Positions 9,715-19,768 are shown, counted from the first letter of the stretch. The stretch is DNA of 64,000 nucleotides from Paenibacillus nuruki (GCF_001721045.1 NZ_MDER01000039.1:1-64000), one strand, 5' to 3'. Made by a program: numbers and translations. The notes: generated by a model from the letters alone, not told the origin.

Positions 9715-12213
9715 TTATTTCTGTGAAGCTTTGGTAATTTCGCTATATGCCCAGTGTCCAGGAGTTACATCTTTCCAGCTACTTGCTGTAGTAGATGTAG
9801 AAGAAGTGTCCTCACCCAGTACACGATTCAATACAGTAACAATTTCAGCCCGACTGACTGCTTGATTCGGATAAAATTGACCGTCTGGATATCCTTTCAT
9901 CCATCCGGATTGAATGACTTCACTGATCGTATCAGCTGCCCAGTGCCCTTGAACATCTGCTGGCAACAAAGCTGTAGATGTGCTGTTCAGTCCTTGCCAG
10001 CGAGTAATCAATGTAGCGAGTTCAGCGCGGGTCATCGGTTGAGCAGGCTTGAAGTTGCCGCCCGGATACCCTTGTAACCAACCGCTTCCTTCGATACTTT
10101 GAATACTGGAAGCTGCCCAGTATGAAGTCGGTACATCTTTAAAATCGGTACTGCTAGTTCCAGTTGCCGGTAATCCTGCCTGTTGTAATATCAGAGCACG
10201 CTCCAACATCACTGATAATTCCGCACGAGTCACTTTCTGATCAGGACGGAATGTACCATCTGGATAACCTTGAATATAACTGCTTGCTTTTACATTGGTT
10301 GTCGACTTCGGCGGTGCTTTGGTCGTTGCATCGGTATTTTTAGCTGGTGTAGTGGTAGTGCCGTTCGCTAATTCATTATACGTTGGATTATCATCCAGCG
10401 CAGATGCTCCAATAGCGCTTCCGCCTCCACCGCCAGTGACCACTTCAGTTGATGGTAATGGTTCAGTCGGTACAACAGGTACAAATGGTGCTGTTATGAC
10501 CAGTGGTGGAGAGACTGGCAAGCCTGTATACGTGTCTGTGGTTGGAGTCGTCTGTGTTGGCATTGCTGGTACGGAATCATTTGGAACAGGTTCTGTAGTC
10601 TCAACAGGTACTACAGGTGGAAGTGTCGAATTAGAAGATACCTGAACCTTATAAAATTTGGAAATTCCATTAGTACCACGCACTTCGAGCGTAATCGTTG
10701 TTAATCCAGATTGAAGTGTCATCGGTTCTTCCGCATATACACTATCTGCTACTGTTACATTATTAATAAGAAGTGATGCGTCTGGATTATAGACACTCGC
10801 TTTTACTGTTGTCTGTGTGGTTCCATCAGGTAATGTTACCGCATAGGCTGTATTTTCAGGTGAGAATGAAGGAGTTAAAGCTCCATTTTCAATAGATAAA
10901 GAAGCAAGATCTGTTCCCAAATCAGGTGCAGTGGCATGAATCACAAAGCTTTGTTCCAAATTACTGCCATTACTTCCTGTTGCTAATACACGAATTGGAT
11001 AGCTGGTCACGCCTCGTGTCAGTGCTTTGGTGGTCTTCACCTGATTATCTTGAATAGTGAAATAATCGTTAGCACTACTTCCCTCGCCACCAATCAATGT
11101 GTAGGTAAAGGAATCTTGTACTTTTGGATTTTGAGTAGAGGTGTTCAGTAAGCCTGCTGTTGTGCCAGCATCTACGTTCCATGCAATCGTATCGCCGGTT
11201 AACGTGATCTCGGAAGGGACAGCTAGTGTGCTCGCCGCATAATCTTCTCTAATTTTAGATAGCGCACCATTCATATTGGAATCTAGACTGCTATAGAATA
11301 CCAATTCGGTTGTACCACCGGGTTCTAGATCGCCAGCATTGAATGTCAGTGTTAACCAATCATCGGTAAGGTTAGCTGGAATATGCTGACCGCCATCTTT
11401 TTTAAAAGCAGGTTCGATATAAGGGTTACGACTGAATCCTACAGATGCTTGAGCACGTGGATCTTGTGCCACATACATGAAAATATTATCACTGGTATTC
11501 CCAATCGCCGCTGCAATCGCTTCGGCATCTTGAGGTGGATTGGAAGGAACCCAGTTGATCGTACTGTTATCTTCATGGAAATCAGCATCAATATCAGGAT
11601 CAAGGAAGCGCATATAATGAACATCGTACACGGAATCTGTAACGCTGTTATTTTTGAGTGTGATAGTTGTTTTGAAAAAAGCATCTCCCGGCTTGAAGGA
11701 AATGTTCTGTTGGACAGCGAGTGCTTGATCAGATGTGTTACCAGATGTTTGAGCGATTAATTGCTCATCCGTGGATAAATCCTGAGTGGTGCTTGGAATA
11801 TCAATACTTCCACTTTGTTCTTCGTTCACAAATGTGAGTGGAGACTTAGAAGATACAGACGGTTTGTAACCGACCACAAAACCTTCTGAAGGGCTTCCCG
11901 GCAATACATAATCACCACTGGTCATGTCCTTACCAAAATCATAACCGTCTTTGTCCACATTCATACCAATATTGCGTCTCAAATCTCCGGGATGAAAACC
12001 GGATGGGCTGTCACTGTCTGTGCCGAGTGTTCCACTGCTGGAAATCCCGAGTTCAATATAGGTTCCACCCAGGAATGTATCCTGACCGTTCTGCACATGT
12101 CTTGCTAATTCTGATGCGTGTGTTGGAATCGGTGGTAGTAGTAACAAGACAGCCATCACACTACAGATACCTGTTTGTAGCAGACGGCGTGGGTAAAACG
12201 GATTACTGCTCAT
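9715..12213 (-). CDS. SLH-domain cell-surface protein with cadherin-like beta-sandwich domain
   Basis: The 832-residue exported protein has a signal peptide (about 1-33, ending near PTHASE). The N-terminal half is beta-rich and unassigned; its LRRNIGMNVDKDGYDFG and DPDIDAD segments suggest a large secreted domain. Next comes a cadherin-like/DUF4959-type repeat (LASLSIENGALTPSF to FYKVQVSS) and a Pro/Thr/Val linker with a GGGGGS stretch. Three SLH motifs follow (IQGYPDGTFRPDQKVTRAE, LQGYPGGNFKPAQPMTRAE, MKGYPDGQFYPNQAVSRAE) and anchor the protein to secondary cell-wall polymer. AAAGGAGG precedes the ATG at ideal spacing. It is monocistronic. The ligand or enzymatic role of the N-terminal half is unknown. 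Confidence 0.85.
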   Translation of the reverse strand: MSSNPFYPRRLLQTGICSVMAVLLLLPPIPTHASELARHVQNGQDTFLGGTYIELGISSSGTLGTDSDSPSGFHPGDLRRNIGMNVDKDGYDFGKDMTSGDYVLPGSPSEGFVVGYKPSVSSKSPLTFVNEEQSGSIDIPSTTQDLSTDEQLIAQTSGNTSDQALAVQQNISFKPGDAFFKTTITLKNNSVTDSVYDVHYMRFLDPDIDADFHEDNSTINWVPSNPPQDAEAIAAAIGNTSDNIFMYVAQDPRAQASVGFSRNPYIEPAFKKDGGQHIPANLTDDWLTLTFNAGDLEPGGTTELVFYSSLDSNMNGALSKIREDYAASTLAVPSEITLTGDTIAWNVDAGTTAGLLNTSTQNPKVQDSFTYTLIGGEGSSANDYFTIQDNQVKTTKALTRGVTSYPIRVLATGSNGSNLEQSFVIHATAPDLGTDLASLSIENGALTPSFSPENTAYAVTLPDGTTQTTVKASVYNPDASLLINNVTVADSVYAEEPMTLQSGLTTITLEVRGTNGISKFYKVQVSSNSTLPPVVPVETTEPVPNDSVPAMPTQTTPTTDTYTGLPVSPPLVITAPFVPVVPTEPLPSTEVVTGGGGGSAIGASALDDNPTYNELANGTTTTPAKNTDATTKAPPKSTTNVKASSYIQGYPDGTFRPDQKVTRAELSVMLERALILQQAGLPATGTSSTDFKDVPTSYWAASSIQSIEGSGWLQGYPGGNFKPAQPMTRAELATLITRWQGLNSTSTALLPADVQGHWAADTISEVIQSGWMKGYPDGQFYPNQAVSRAEIVTVLNRVLGEDTSSTSTTASSWKDVTPGHWAYSEITKASQK

Positions 12214-12353
12214 CAGTTATAGTCCTCCTTTATATATGAATAGTTCGCAAGAATTTGCAAACCTATATAACTGTTTATCGTAATCAAATGATTTAACTTT
12301 ACATTTTTATGCAAAAAAGATTAAAAATTTGTTAAGAATCAGGAGTGATCGGT

Positions 12354-12872
12354 GTGAAGTTGGAGATTTCGGAGGTATTAAGTCAGACTTTTATGAAATT
12401 AACAGGGATACCTGAACATACACCAGCTGCGCAATCGGTGAAAACAACGATTCAATTTATACGTACAGCTGAAGAGATTTTTAAAAGTATGGATGCCCGT
12501 TTTGCAGGGATGGGATTATCCCGAGGCAAAATTATGATGTTGTGCATTTTGTATGCCGATACGAATCGTAGTCTGTTACCTTCTGAATTGGCAGATCGAG
12601 CACAAGTGACAAGAGGAACGATTACCGGTCTGGTGGATGGATTAGAAGCTGAAGGTTGGGTCAAACGAATTCATGATGCCAAAGACCGTCGCCGTACATC
12701 GGTGCAATTAACCGACAAAGGAATGCGATTTGTAGAGCAAAATGTAGAAGGCTATGTTGGCTTAATGATTGCTCTTACGTCCAAGTTCGATGAGGATGAT
12801 TTTGTGAAAATGCAGGAACTGATATCCAAACTTCGAGAAGGTTTTGAAGTAAGCAGTCAGCTTGAGATATAA
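12354..12872 (+). CDS. MarR-family transcriptional regulator (stand-alone)
   Basis: A winged-helix regulator of 172 residues from the GTG at 12354, which has CAGGAG 8 bases upstream; the in-frame GTG at 12345 overlaps that site and is less likely. The DNA-binding core is LLPSELADRAQVTRGTITGL (recognition helix), followed by the wing KDRRRTSVQLTDKG. It stands between the divergent SLH gene and a second MarR gene that has its own promoter. Whether it controls the SLH gene, the exporter or something distant cannot be told from sequence. Confidence 0.85.
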   Translation: MKLEISEVLSQTFMKLTGIPEHTPAAQSVKTTIQFIRTAEEIFKSMDARFAGMGLSRGKIMMLCILYADTNRSLLPSELADRAQVTRGTITGLVDGLEAEGWVKRIHDAKDRRRTSVQLTDKGMRFVEQNVEGYVGLMIALTSKFDEDDFVKMQELISKLREGFEVSSQLEI

Positions 12873-12980
12873 CATTATTTACCATATAAATATAAATAAA
12901 ACGGATTCTCTTAAAATAAAGAATTAAATGTAGGATTATTACGAAAAGTGTATATAATTAAAAGTATATGGTTATAAACA

Positions 12981-13009
12981 TTGACAAGGTTTGCATACAG
13001 ATTTAAAAT
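12981..13009 (+). promoter_or_regulatory. Sigma-A promoter of MarR-exporter operon
   Basis: TTGACA (12981-12986) and TAAAAT (13004-13009) are separated by exactly 17 bases. This gives a consensus -35 and a five-of-six -10. Transcription would start near 13016, about 50 bases before the MarR ATG at 13067. Confidence 0.75.
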
Positions 13010-13028
13010 TAGTTAACCTAATAATTAG
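13008..13028. promoter_or_regulatory. Candidate MarR operator dyads
   Basis: The motif ATTAG-5-CTAAT-1-ATTAG makes two overlapping perfect 5-bp inverted repeats (13008-13012/13018-13022 and 13018-13022/13024-13028). They cover the end of the -10 box and the expected start site. MarR-family proteins usually bind short dyads at this position and repress their own operon, so this is the natural autoregulatory site for the gene at 13067. Binding is inferred. Confidence 0.5.
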
Positions 13029-13066
13029 TATGGCTAAATAATAGGATTTTACGTTGAGGTGAATAA

Positions 13067-13570
13067 ATGGTGGAAGAAGATTTGAAGTTTGAAGGAATAT
13101 CACCGATGGGTGAAGAGTTATTACGTGCGTTTCGTCTTTTTCGTAAAGCAGATTGGCGTCAAAAGCCAGTAGCGGGATATAAACCAAGTGAAATTATGGC
13201 TTTGATCTGTATCGGTAACAAAGCAGATTCGGTTAGTTGCGGGATGCAAGTCTCTGAACTTAGTCGCCTGCTTCGGGTTACGTCTCCAACCGTTACACAA
13301 TTGATCAAAGGGATGGAAAACGATGGATTGGTTGAGCGCAATATGGATCAAAGCGATCGTCGTGCTGTTCGTGTCACATTGACTGATAAAGGTGCAGCGA
13401 TTATGGAACAGTCATTAGCTGTATTCAAAACGTCATTTGAAGGTTTGGTTGATTATCTAGGAGAAGAAGATAGTCGCAAATTAACCGAATTATTGGGTCG
13501 CGTTTTTTCATATTTTCAAGAACGAGTGTTTGAACCTGCGGAGCCAGAACATAAAGGGGATGCAGAGTAA
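13067..13570 (+). CDS. MarR-family regulator of the adjacent ABC exporter
   Basis: The 167-residue winged-helix protein has its reading head at MQVSELSRLLRVTSPTVTQL and wing at SDRRAVRVTLTDKG. It leads an operon: its stop codon overlaps the start of the first exporter gene (TAATG at 13568-13572), implying translational coupling. A strong sigma-A promoter with dyads over the start site lies just upstream. The arrangement suggests a ligand-responsive repressor that is released by the compound the exporter expels. The ligand is unknown. Confidence 0.9.
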   Translation: MVEEDLKFEGISPMGEELLRAFRLFRKADWRQKPVAGYKPSEIMALICIGNKADSVSCGMQVSELSRLLRVTSPTVTQLIKGMENDGLVERNMDQSDRRAVRVTLTDKGAAIMEQSLAVFKTSFEGLVDYLGEEDSRKLTELLGRVFSYFQERVFEPAEPEHKGDAE

Positions 13571-15303
13571 TGACCAAACTGCTAGGACAGCTTCGACCGT
13601 ATTACGGTGGAATCGGTCTGGTTCTGCTGTTGGTATTTTTGCAAACGATGTCAGAATTGTTCCTGCCTACATTAATGGCTGATATTGTAGATACAGGTAT
13701 AGCGGCAGGGAATACAGCTTATATTGTGCGTATTGGCTTATATATGTTACTCTTTGCCGCAGGTGGAATGTTATGTTCCATCGCGGCTAGTTATTTTTCA
13801 GCCAAGATTGCGATCGGTTTTGGTCGTGATCTACGCAGTCGTGTATTTTCACATGTCGAAAATTTTTCGTTGCAAGAATTTGATCGTATCGGAACAGCTT
13901 CTTTAATTACGCGTACAACCAATGATATTACACAACTTCAACAAGTGCTAACGATGATGTTACGGATGATGGTAATGGCTCCGCTTATGATGCTTGGCGG
14001 TCTTATTATGGCGATCTCCAAAGATGCAGAGTTATCACTTATTTTCGTTGTTGTTATTCCGTTGTTAGGATTTGCGATTTTTAGTATTGCTCGTAAAGGA
14101 ATGCCACTATTCAAAGCATTGCAGAGCAAATTGGATCGCTTGAATATGGTCATGCGTGAAAATCTGACCGGGCTGCGCGTAATTCGTGCATTTAATCGGG
14201 ATACGTATGAAAGTAAACGGTTTGATGGAGCCAGTCGTGATCTAGCGGATACAGCAATTTCGGTTAATAAATTGATGGCGCTGATGATGCCTGTTATGAT
14301 GCTGGTCTTGAACTTCTCGATTATTGCGATTATTGGATTCGGTAGCGTACGGATTAGTTATGGTGATATGCAAGTTGGTGATCTGATGGCATTTATTCAG
14401 TATGCGACTCAGATTCTATTCTCCTTCTTAATGTTATCTGTAATCTTCGTGATGGTGCCAAGAGCTTCGGCTTCTGCAACCCGTATTAATGAAGTCTTGC
14501 AAATGAAACCAGAGATTGAAGATCCTGAACAACCTGTGACTACAACACTTCAAGAGCGCCGTGGCAGTGTGATTTTTGATAATGTAACCTTCCGTTATCC
14601 AGGAGCAGAGCAACCTGCTTTGGAACAGATTTCGTTTCAAGCCAAAAGTGGTGAAGTGACTGCCATTATCGGTGGAACAGGATCAGGAAAATCGACACTG
14701 GTGAATCTGATCCCACGTTTTTACGATGTGGAAAGTGGGCAAATTCTGGTCGATGGTATTGATATTCGTGAACGTGATCAAGCGTCACTGCGTGCGAAAA
14801 TCGGTTATGTACCGCAAAAAGCATTACTGTTTACAGGCACAATAGCAGAAAATATTCGGTATGGATATGAACAAGCTACCGATGAAGAAATGAAGCATGC
14901 GGCTACGATTGCGCAAGCCTCTGAATTTATTAGTGAAATGAAAGAAGGATACAATTCAGTGATTGCTCAAGGCGGTTCGAATGTATCAGGTGGACAAAAG
15001 CAGCGGTTGTCGATAGCTCGTGCATTGGTACGTAAGCCAGAATTGTATATTTTTGATGATAGCTTCTCAGCACTTGATTTCAAAACTGATTCTAGATTGC
15101 GTGCAGCACTCAAAGAAGAAACAACAGAAGCTGCTGTTTTGATGATTGCTCAGCGTGTCAGTACAGTGATGGATGCTGATCAGATTATTGTGTTAGAAGA
15201 TGGCAAAATTGTGGGTCGAGGCACCCATCGTGAATTGCTAGAAAGTAGCGAAGTCTATCGTGAGATTGTATCTTCGCAACTGTCGGAGGAGGAAATCGCA
15301 TGA
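13570..15303 (+). CDS. Heterodimeric ABC exporter subunit with degenerate ATP site
   Basis: A half-transporter of 577 residues: six-helix exporter domain (about 1-310), then a nucleotide-binding domain with Walker A GGTGSGKST and signature VSGGQKQRLS. The catalytic positions are atypical. Walker B reads YIFDDS (Asp where Glu is expected) and the switch-loop His is replaced in MIAQRVSTV. In heterodimeric exporters (BmrCD, TM287/288, LmrCD type) one subunit characteristically carries such a non-hydrolytic site. Overlap with the preceding MarR stop and with the following ATG indicates a tight operon. Probable role: drug or lipid efflux at the cytoplasmic membrane. It resembles B. subtilis YfiB, but orthology is untested. 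Confidence 0.88.
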   Translation: MTKLLGQLRPYYGGIGLVLLLVFLQTMSELFLPTLMADIVDTGIAAGNTAYIVRIGLYMLLFAAGGMLCSIAASYFSAKIAIGFGRDLRSRVFSHVENFSLQEFDRIGTASLITRTTNDITQLQQVLTMMLRMMVMAPLMMLGGLIMAISKDAELSLIFVVVIPLLGFAIFSIARKGMPLFKALQSKLDRLNMVMRENLTGLRVIRAFNRDTYESKRFDGASRDLADTAISVNKLMALMMPVMMLVLNFSIIAIIGFGSVRISYGDMQVGDLMAFIQYATQILFSFLMLSVIFVMVPRASASATRINEVLQMKPEIEDPEQPVTTTLQERRGSVIFDNVTFRYPGAEQPALEQISFQAKSGEVTAIIGGTGSGKSTLVNLIPRFYDVESGQILVDGIDIRERDQASLRAKIGYVPQKALLFTGTIAENIRYGYEQATDEEMKHAATIAQASEFISEMKEGYNSVIAQGGSNVSGGQKQRLSIARALVRKPELYIFDDSFSALDFKTDSRLRAALKEETTEAAVLMIAQRVSTVMDADQIIVLEDGKIVGRGTHRELLESSEVYREIVSSQLSEEEIA

Positions 15304-17156
15304 GTGAAGAAGAAAAACCGAAACCTCCACAACGACCTCAAGCGGGACAAATGGGCGGACCACCACGGATGTCTTTACCGGGCGAAAAGCCTAAAGACTT
15401 TAAAGGCACATTACGAAGATTGCTAGCTTACTTGAAGCCTTATCGTATGCAATTACTTGTTGTGCTAATTGCTGCGGTGCTCAGTACATTATTCAGTATT
15501 GTGGCTCCCCGTATTATGGGAATGGCGACAGATGAATTGTTTAATAGTGTCACCGGAGGAACTGCTATTAACTTTAGATATATTATTGATCTGCTAATGA
15601 TTCTGGCAGGATTGTATCTATTTAGTTCGTTATTTGCTTATTTTCAGCAATACTTTATGTCTGGGGTGGCTCAGAATACCGTTTATGAAATGCGGAAAGA
15701 TGTGAAAAGCAAATTGTCCCGTCTACCGTTGCGTTACTATGACAGGCAGTCTCATGGTGAAGTGCTGAGTCGGGTAACCAATGATGTGGACAATATTAGC
15801 AATACATTACAGCAAAGTCTGACCCAGTTGATTACATCGATCGTGACACTGGTGGGTGTAATCATTATGATGTTGACGATCAGCCCACTGTTGACACTAA
15901 TTACGATCTTAACGATTCCACTGAGTCTACTTGTCACTATTGTGGTTGCTAAGCGTTCGCAAAAGCATTTTGCCGGACAACAAGCATCACTAGGTGATCT
16001 GAATGGACATGTGGAAGAAATGTATACCGGACACCGTGTTGTCAAAGCATTTGGACGGGAAAAGCAGTCTTTAGCCCAATTTGATGAGTTAAATGAAAAG
16101 CTGTATGAGTCGGGTTGGAAAGCACAGTATATTTCCGGTACGATTATGCCGTTAATGTCATTTATCAGTAATATTGGTTATGTATTAATCTGTGTAATTG
16201 GCGGTATTATGGTCACTCGTGGAACAGTAGGGATTGGTGGCGTACAAGCCTTTATCCAGTATGCTCGTCAATTCTCGCAACCGATCACACAGCTTGCCAA
16301 TATCTCTAATATTATTCAATCCACGATTGCTTCAGCAGAGCGTGTTTTTGAAATTATGGATGAACAGGAAGAAGAAGATCAAGCGACAGCTACGATTGCT
16401 CGTCCTGTACGTGGTCATGTCACGTTTGAACATGTAGCTTTTGGCTATAAAAAAGATGAATTATTAATTGAAGATATGAATATTGAGGTGCGTGCCGGAC
16501 AGACAGTTGCGATTGTAGGTCCGACTGGCGCAGGGAAAACGACATTGATCAATCTGTTAATGCGTTTCTATGAACTGAATAACGGACAGATCACGATAGA
16601 CGGTCAAAATATCCGTGAATTGTCACGTGCTGAACTACACAGCTTATTCGGAATGGTATTGCAAGACACCTGGTTGTTCGGTGGAAGTATTCGCGATAAT
16701 ATTGCGTACGGACGTGAAGATGCGACAGAAGAAGAAATTATACGTGCTTCTGAAGCGGCGCGTGCGGATCACTTTATCCGCACATTACCAGATGGCTATG
16801 ATACCGTCTTGAATGAAGAAGCTTCTAATATTTCACAAGGTCAAAAGCAGTTATTAACGATTGCGCGTGCGATCTTAGCGGATCCTGCGATTCTGATTCT
16901 GGATGAAGCGACCAGTAGTGTCGATACCCGTACCGAAGTATTGATCCAACAAGCGATGAACACGTTGATGGAAGGGCGCACTAACTTTGTGATTGCTCAC
17001 CGTTTATCGACGATTCGTGAAGCTGATCTGATTCTAGTGATGAATCACGGTAAAGTGATTGAGACAGGTACGCATTTGGAATTGTTAGAGCAAGAAGGAT
17101 TTTATGCGGATCTGTACAATAGTCAGTTTACTGGACAGGTGAAGATAGCAAATTAA
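15300..17156 (+). CDS. Heterodimeric ABC exporter subunit with catalytic ATP site
   Basis: The 618-residue partner begins in an ATGA overlap with the previous gene and has GGAGG upstream. It has a Pro-rich cytoplasmic N-terminal extension of about 30 residues, an exporter membrane domain, then Walker A GPTGAGKTT, Walker B ILDEATSSVD with the catalytic Glu, and the His switch in VIAHRLSTI. Its signature is degenerate (ISQGQKQLLT instead of LSGGQ). This complements the partner exactly: the canonical composite site uses this subunit's Walker motifs and the other subunit's SGGQ. It resembles YfiC of the YfiBC pair. A terminator follows. Confidence 0.9.
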   Translation: MSEEEKPKPPQRPQAGQMGGPPRMSLPGEKPKDFKGTLRRLLAYLKPYRMQLLVVLIAAVLSTLFSIVAPRIMGMATDELFNSVTGGTAINFRYIIDLLMILAGLYLFSSLFAYFQQYFMSGVAQNTVYEMRKDVKSKLSRLPLRYYDRQSHGEVLSRVTNDVDNISNTLQQSLTQLITSIVTLVGVIIMMLTISPLLTLITILTIPLSLLVTIVVAKRSQKHFAGQQASLGDLNGHVEEMYTGHRVVKAFGREKQSLAQFDELNEKLYESGWKAQYISGTIMPLMSFISNIGYVLICVIGGIMVTRGTVGIGGVQAFIQYARQFSQPITQLANISNIIQSTIASAERVFEIMDEQEEEDQATATIARPVRGHVTFEHVAFGYKKDELLIEDMNIEVRAGQTVAIVGPTGAGKTTLINLLMRFYELNNGQITIDGQNIRELSRAELHSLFGMVLQDTWLFGGSIRDNIAYGREDATEEEIIRASEAARADHFIRTLPDGYDTVLNEEASNISQGQKQLLTIARAILADPAILILDEATSSVDTRTEVLIQQAMNTLMEGRTNFVIAHRLSTIREADLILVMNHGKVIETGTHLELLEQEGFYADLYNSQFTGQVKIAN

Positions 17157-17181
17157 CGTCATATCAAAAAGAAAATATAAT

Positions 17182-17230
17182 AAAAAGCACGATCTTATCC
17201 TTAAAAGAGGAAAAAGATCGTGCTTTTTTT
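17182..17230 (+). terminator. Terminator of MarR-exporter operon
   Basis: A 15-bp stem (17182-17196 with 17214-17228) ends in a run of seven T. It is followed, up to the yitT-type gene, by about 150 bases with no ORF. Confidence 0.85.
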
Positions 17231-17379
17231 ATTGAAAGTATTCTATATAATATAAGAATTTTTGAAAATAAATAAGACCAGCACGAGGCAGCTCCTAGAC
17301 AGAACTACAACACCAATCTTATTCGGATTTTAACAAAGAAATGATAGGTTATCATCTCAGTTTTATCTGTAAAACATAA

Positions 17380-17411
17380 AAAGCCTCTTCGCCATATAGC
17401 GAAGAGGCTTT
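17380..17411 (-). terminator. Terminator of YitT-family gene
   Basis: A perfect 13-bp inverted repeat (17380-17392 with 17399-17411, 6-base loop). On the minus strand it is followed by a T-run, placing it as terminator of the gene ending at 17476. Confidence 0.8.
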
Positions 17412-17475
17412 GCTAGCTGAATAAATAGCTATGGTCATTTTTTTAATACTACTCTAGCATAATTCACTAGAAATA

Positions 17476-18342
17476 TTAATGAATATTTTTCTTCTCAAAG
17501 TTACCACCGATGACTTCAGACACATGCTCAATCGCAAGGAAAGCAGAAGGGTCGATATCTTGTACAATCGTCCGTAGCTTCGCAAGTTCGAGACGAGTCA
17601 CGACGCAATAGATCATCTGTGTATCTTCTTTGGAATAACCACCTTTAGCATACATAAAAGTAGTACTACGTCCAAGGCGATCCACAATCGCTTGCGAGAT
17701 TTCTTCATATTCGGAAGAAATGATCGTAACCGATTTGGATTCTTCTAGACCTTCTACAACAATATCCATTACTTTGGCTGCTATATAATACGTAAAGATT
17801 GAGAACATCGCTGAATCCCAACCAAATACAAACCCGGCAACAGCAAAGATAAATACGTTGATAATCATAACGATTTGTCCTACAGGCATATGGAATCGTT
17901 TGGAAAGTAAAATCGCTACAATCTCTGTACCATCCAGTGATCCACCGAAGCGAATAACCAGACCAATCCCGAATCCAAGAATCACACCACCAAACATACT
18001 GGCTAGGATCTTATCATCTGTCAGTGCAGGTACATGATGCAAGTAAGCTGTCATCAACGACATGACTGTAATCCCGTATAATGTAGAAAAAGCAAACGTT
18101 TTACCGATCTGTTTATAACCGATAATCAGAAAGGGAACGTTGATAATAAAGATAAAGAGACCTAGCGGAATCGGAGTCACTTCCGATAAAATGATTGAAA
18201 TACCTGTAATTCCTCCATCGATTACGCTGTTAGGAATAAGGAAAATTTCGAGGGCTACTGCCATCATTACAGCACCAGTTGTAATGAAAATGAATTTGGC
18301 GAGCAATTGGACGGGAGTTAATTTGCGGTGTTTTCTCGGCAT
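17476..18342 (-). CDS. YitT-family membrane protein (DUF161 + DUF2179)
   Basis: A membrane protein of 288 residues with five to six predicted helices in the first ~200 residues (VIDGGITGISIILSEVTPIPLG is typical of YitT/DUF161). A soluble C-terminal DUF2179 domain follows (SVTIISSEYEEISQAIVDRL to VSEVIGGNF). The ATG at 18342 has AAAGAGG 7 bases upstream; a TTG two codons earlier is less likely. Family members are widespread in Firmicutes, usually in several paralogs, with no settled biochemical role. It is monocistronic. Confidence 0.85.
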   Translation of the reverse strand: MPRKHRKLTPVQLLAKFIFITTGAVMMAVALEIFLIPNSVIDGGITGISIILSEVTPIPLGLFIFIINVPFLIIGYKQIGKTFAFSTLYGITVMSLMTAYLHHVPALTDDKILASMFGGVILGFGIGLVIRFGGSLDGTEIVAILLSKRFHMPVGQIVMIINVFIFAVAGFVFGWDSAMFSIFTYYIAAKVMDIVVEGLEESKSVTIISSEYEEISQAIVDRLGRSTTFMYAKGGYSKEDTQMIYCVVTRLELAKLRTIVQDIDPSAFLAIEHVSEVIGGNFEKKNIH

Positions 18343-18701
18343 ACACAATCCTCTTTCTCAAATTATTAGGTAGGATTATTGATTAATTCCATAAGCGCTA
18401 CACGTTATGGATATTCTTGCATAAACAAGCGAACCTATCGAACTATTCAACAATATCTAAAGAGCACAATCGTACTAAAAAAGATAAGCTACCTATATAA
18501 ATAATATCATAAATTTCTTATCAATCCTAATAAAACGTAAAATTTAATCAATAAACCTCAAAAAAGGCAGAATTATTAAGCTTTTCGCATGTTCTCGTAG
18601 CCAAGCAAGAGAAATGTACGTATTTGTCTACTAATCGTTTAAAAATAGGGCAAAGAAGGGTATGAATAAGTATCTTATGCTCCAATCATGGGGGTACTTT
18701 T
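18343..18701. other. Divergent intergenic region, nothing specific seen
   Basis: About 360 A/T-rich bases separate the divergent YitT and lipid-kinase genes. It must hold two promoters, but I could not pick convincing -35/-10 pairs. No hairpin with a T-run and no small ORF with a good ribosome binding site were found. Confidence 0.4.
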
Positions 18702-19604
18702 ATGTATAATAAAGGGCTACTTATTTACAATGGAAATGCAGGTTCATTGACGACCGAATTACTAGGAACAGCTTTGGGCATTTTGTCATCACAATTACCT
18801 GAATTAAATGTACGGCGTACAGATCGACCCGGTGAAGCGAAGCAGTTATGTCATGAACTGGGTGAACAATACGATGTTGTCTATATTTTAGGTGGAGATG
18901 GAACAGTCCATGAATGTATTAATGGATTAGCACTATTAGAGCATCCTCCAGTGATCGGGGTATTGCCAGGCGGAACTTGCAATGATTTTTCACGAGCATT
19001 GTTAATGCCTCAGCAGATGGAAAGAGCCGCACAAGTACTCAATGAACGTCATACCCGTACATTAGATATCGGAACGGTGAACGGGCAATATTTTACTAAC
19101 TTTTACGGGATTGGATTAATTGCAGAGACTTCGCAAAATATTAATCCTGATCTCAAAGGTGCTTTGGGCAAAATCAGTTACTTTCTCAGTACATTACAGA
19201 CGGTACGAACAGCCGAACCGTTTACTTTTCATTTGACTCATGATGAAGGAGAGATCGACGGGGAAGCGATTATGATCTATGTGGCAAATGGGCGCTTTTT
19301 GGGAACCAATCCATTACCTTTTCCAGCAAGTTCATTGGAAGATGGTCTATTAGATGTGCTGATTATCCGTGAGGCGGGATTGCCATTACTTCGTGAAATT
19401 GTCAGTCGCAAAACAGAAGAAATATGGAATCCGCAATATAGCAATATAGATTATATTCGAACCACACGAGCGACGTTAACTACTGCTCAACCGATGCCTG
19501 CCGATATGGATGGTGAAATCTATCTGGAGACACCTGCAGAGCTAGGCGTATTATCCGGTAAATTAACATTTCTGATCGGAGAACCTGTATCCAATATAGA
19601 ATAA
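18702..19604 (+). CDS. Diacylglycerol/lipid kinase family protein (YegS/DagK type)
   Basis: A 300-residue lipid kinase-like protein. The nucleotide-binding loop GGDGTVHECING is near residue 65 and GVLPGGTCNDFSRAL follows near 90, both hallmarks of the DAGK catalytic fold. The C-terminal beta domain ends in MPADMDGEIY, the usual substrate-side Asp-Gly-Glu motif. It probably phosphorylates diacylglycerol or a related lipid at the membrane face. The start follows GGGGG at about 8 bases. No partner gene is evident; the next gene lies 164 bases downstream. Confidence 0.88.
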   Translation: MYNKGLLIYNGNAGSLTTELLGTALGILSSQLPELNVRRTDRPGEAKQLCHELGEQYDVVYILGGDGTVHECINGLALLEHPPVIGVLPGGTCNDFSRALLMPQQMERAAQVLNERHTRTLDIGTVNGQYFTNFYGIGLIAETSQNINPDLKGALGKISYFLSTLQTVRTAEPFTFHLTHDEGEIDGEAIMIYVANGRFLGTNPLPFPASSLEDGLLDVLIIREAGLPLLREIVSRKTEEIWNPQYSNIDYIRTTRATLTTAQPMPADMDGEIYLETPAELGVLSGKLTFLIGEPVSNIE

Positions 19605-19768
19605 ATAGTTATACGATAGCCTCCAAAGCGTACAATTTTCTATAAAATATTGACGATAGACGGGATCAACACTGGCTGGTATTCTGGGGGGCATTATGAT
19701 ATGAATAAAGAGAACGTGAAATTCAAGCATCGTCAGTAAAAGATGCACTACAGGGGGAACAAGTAATC

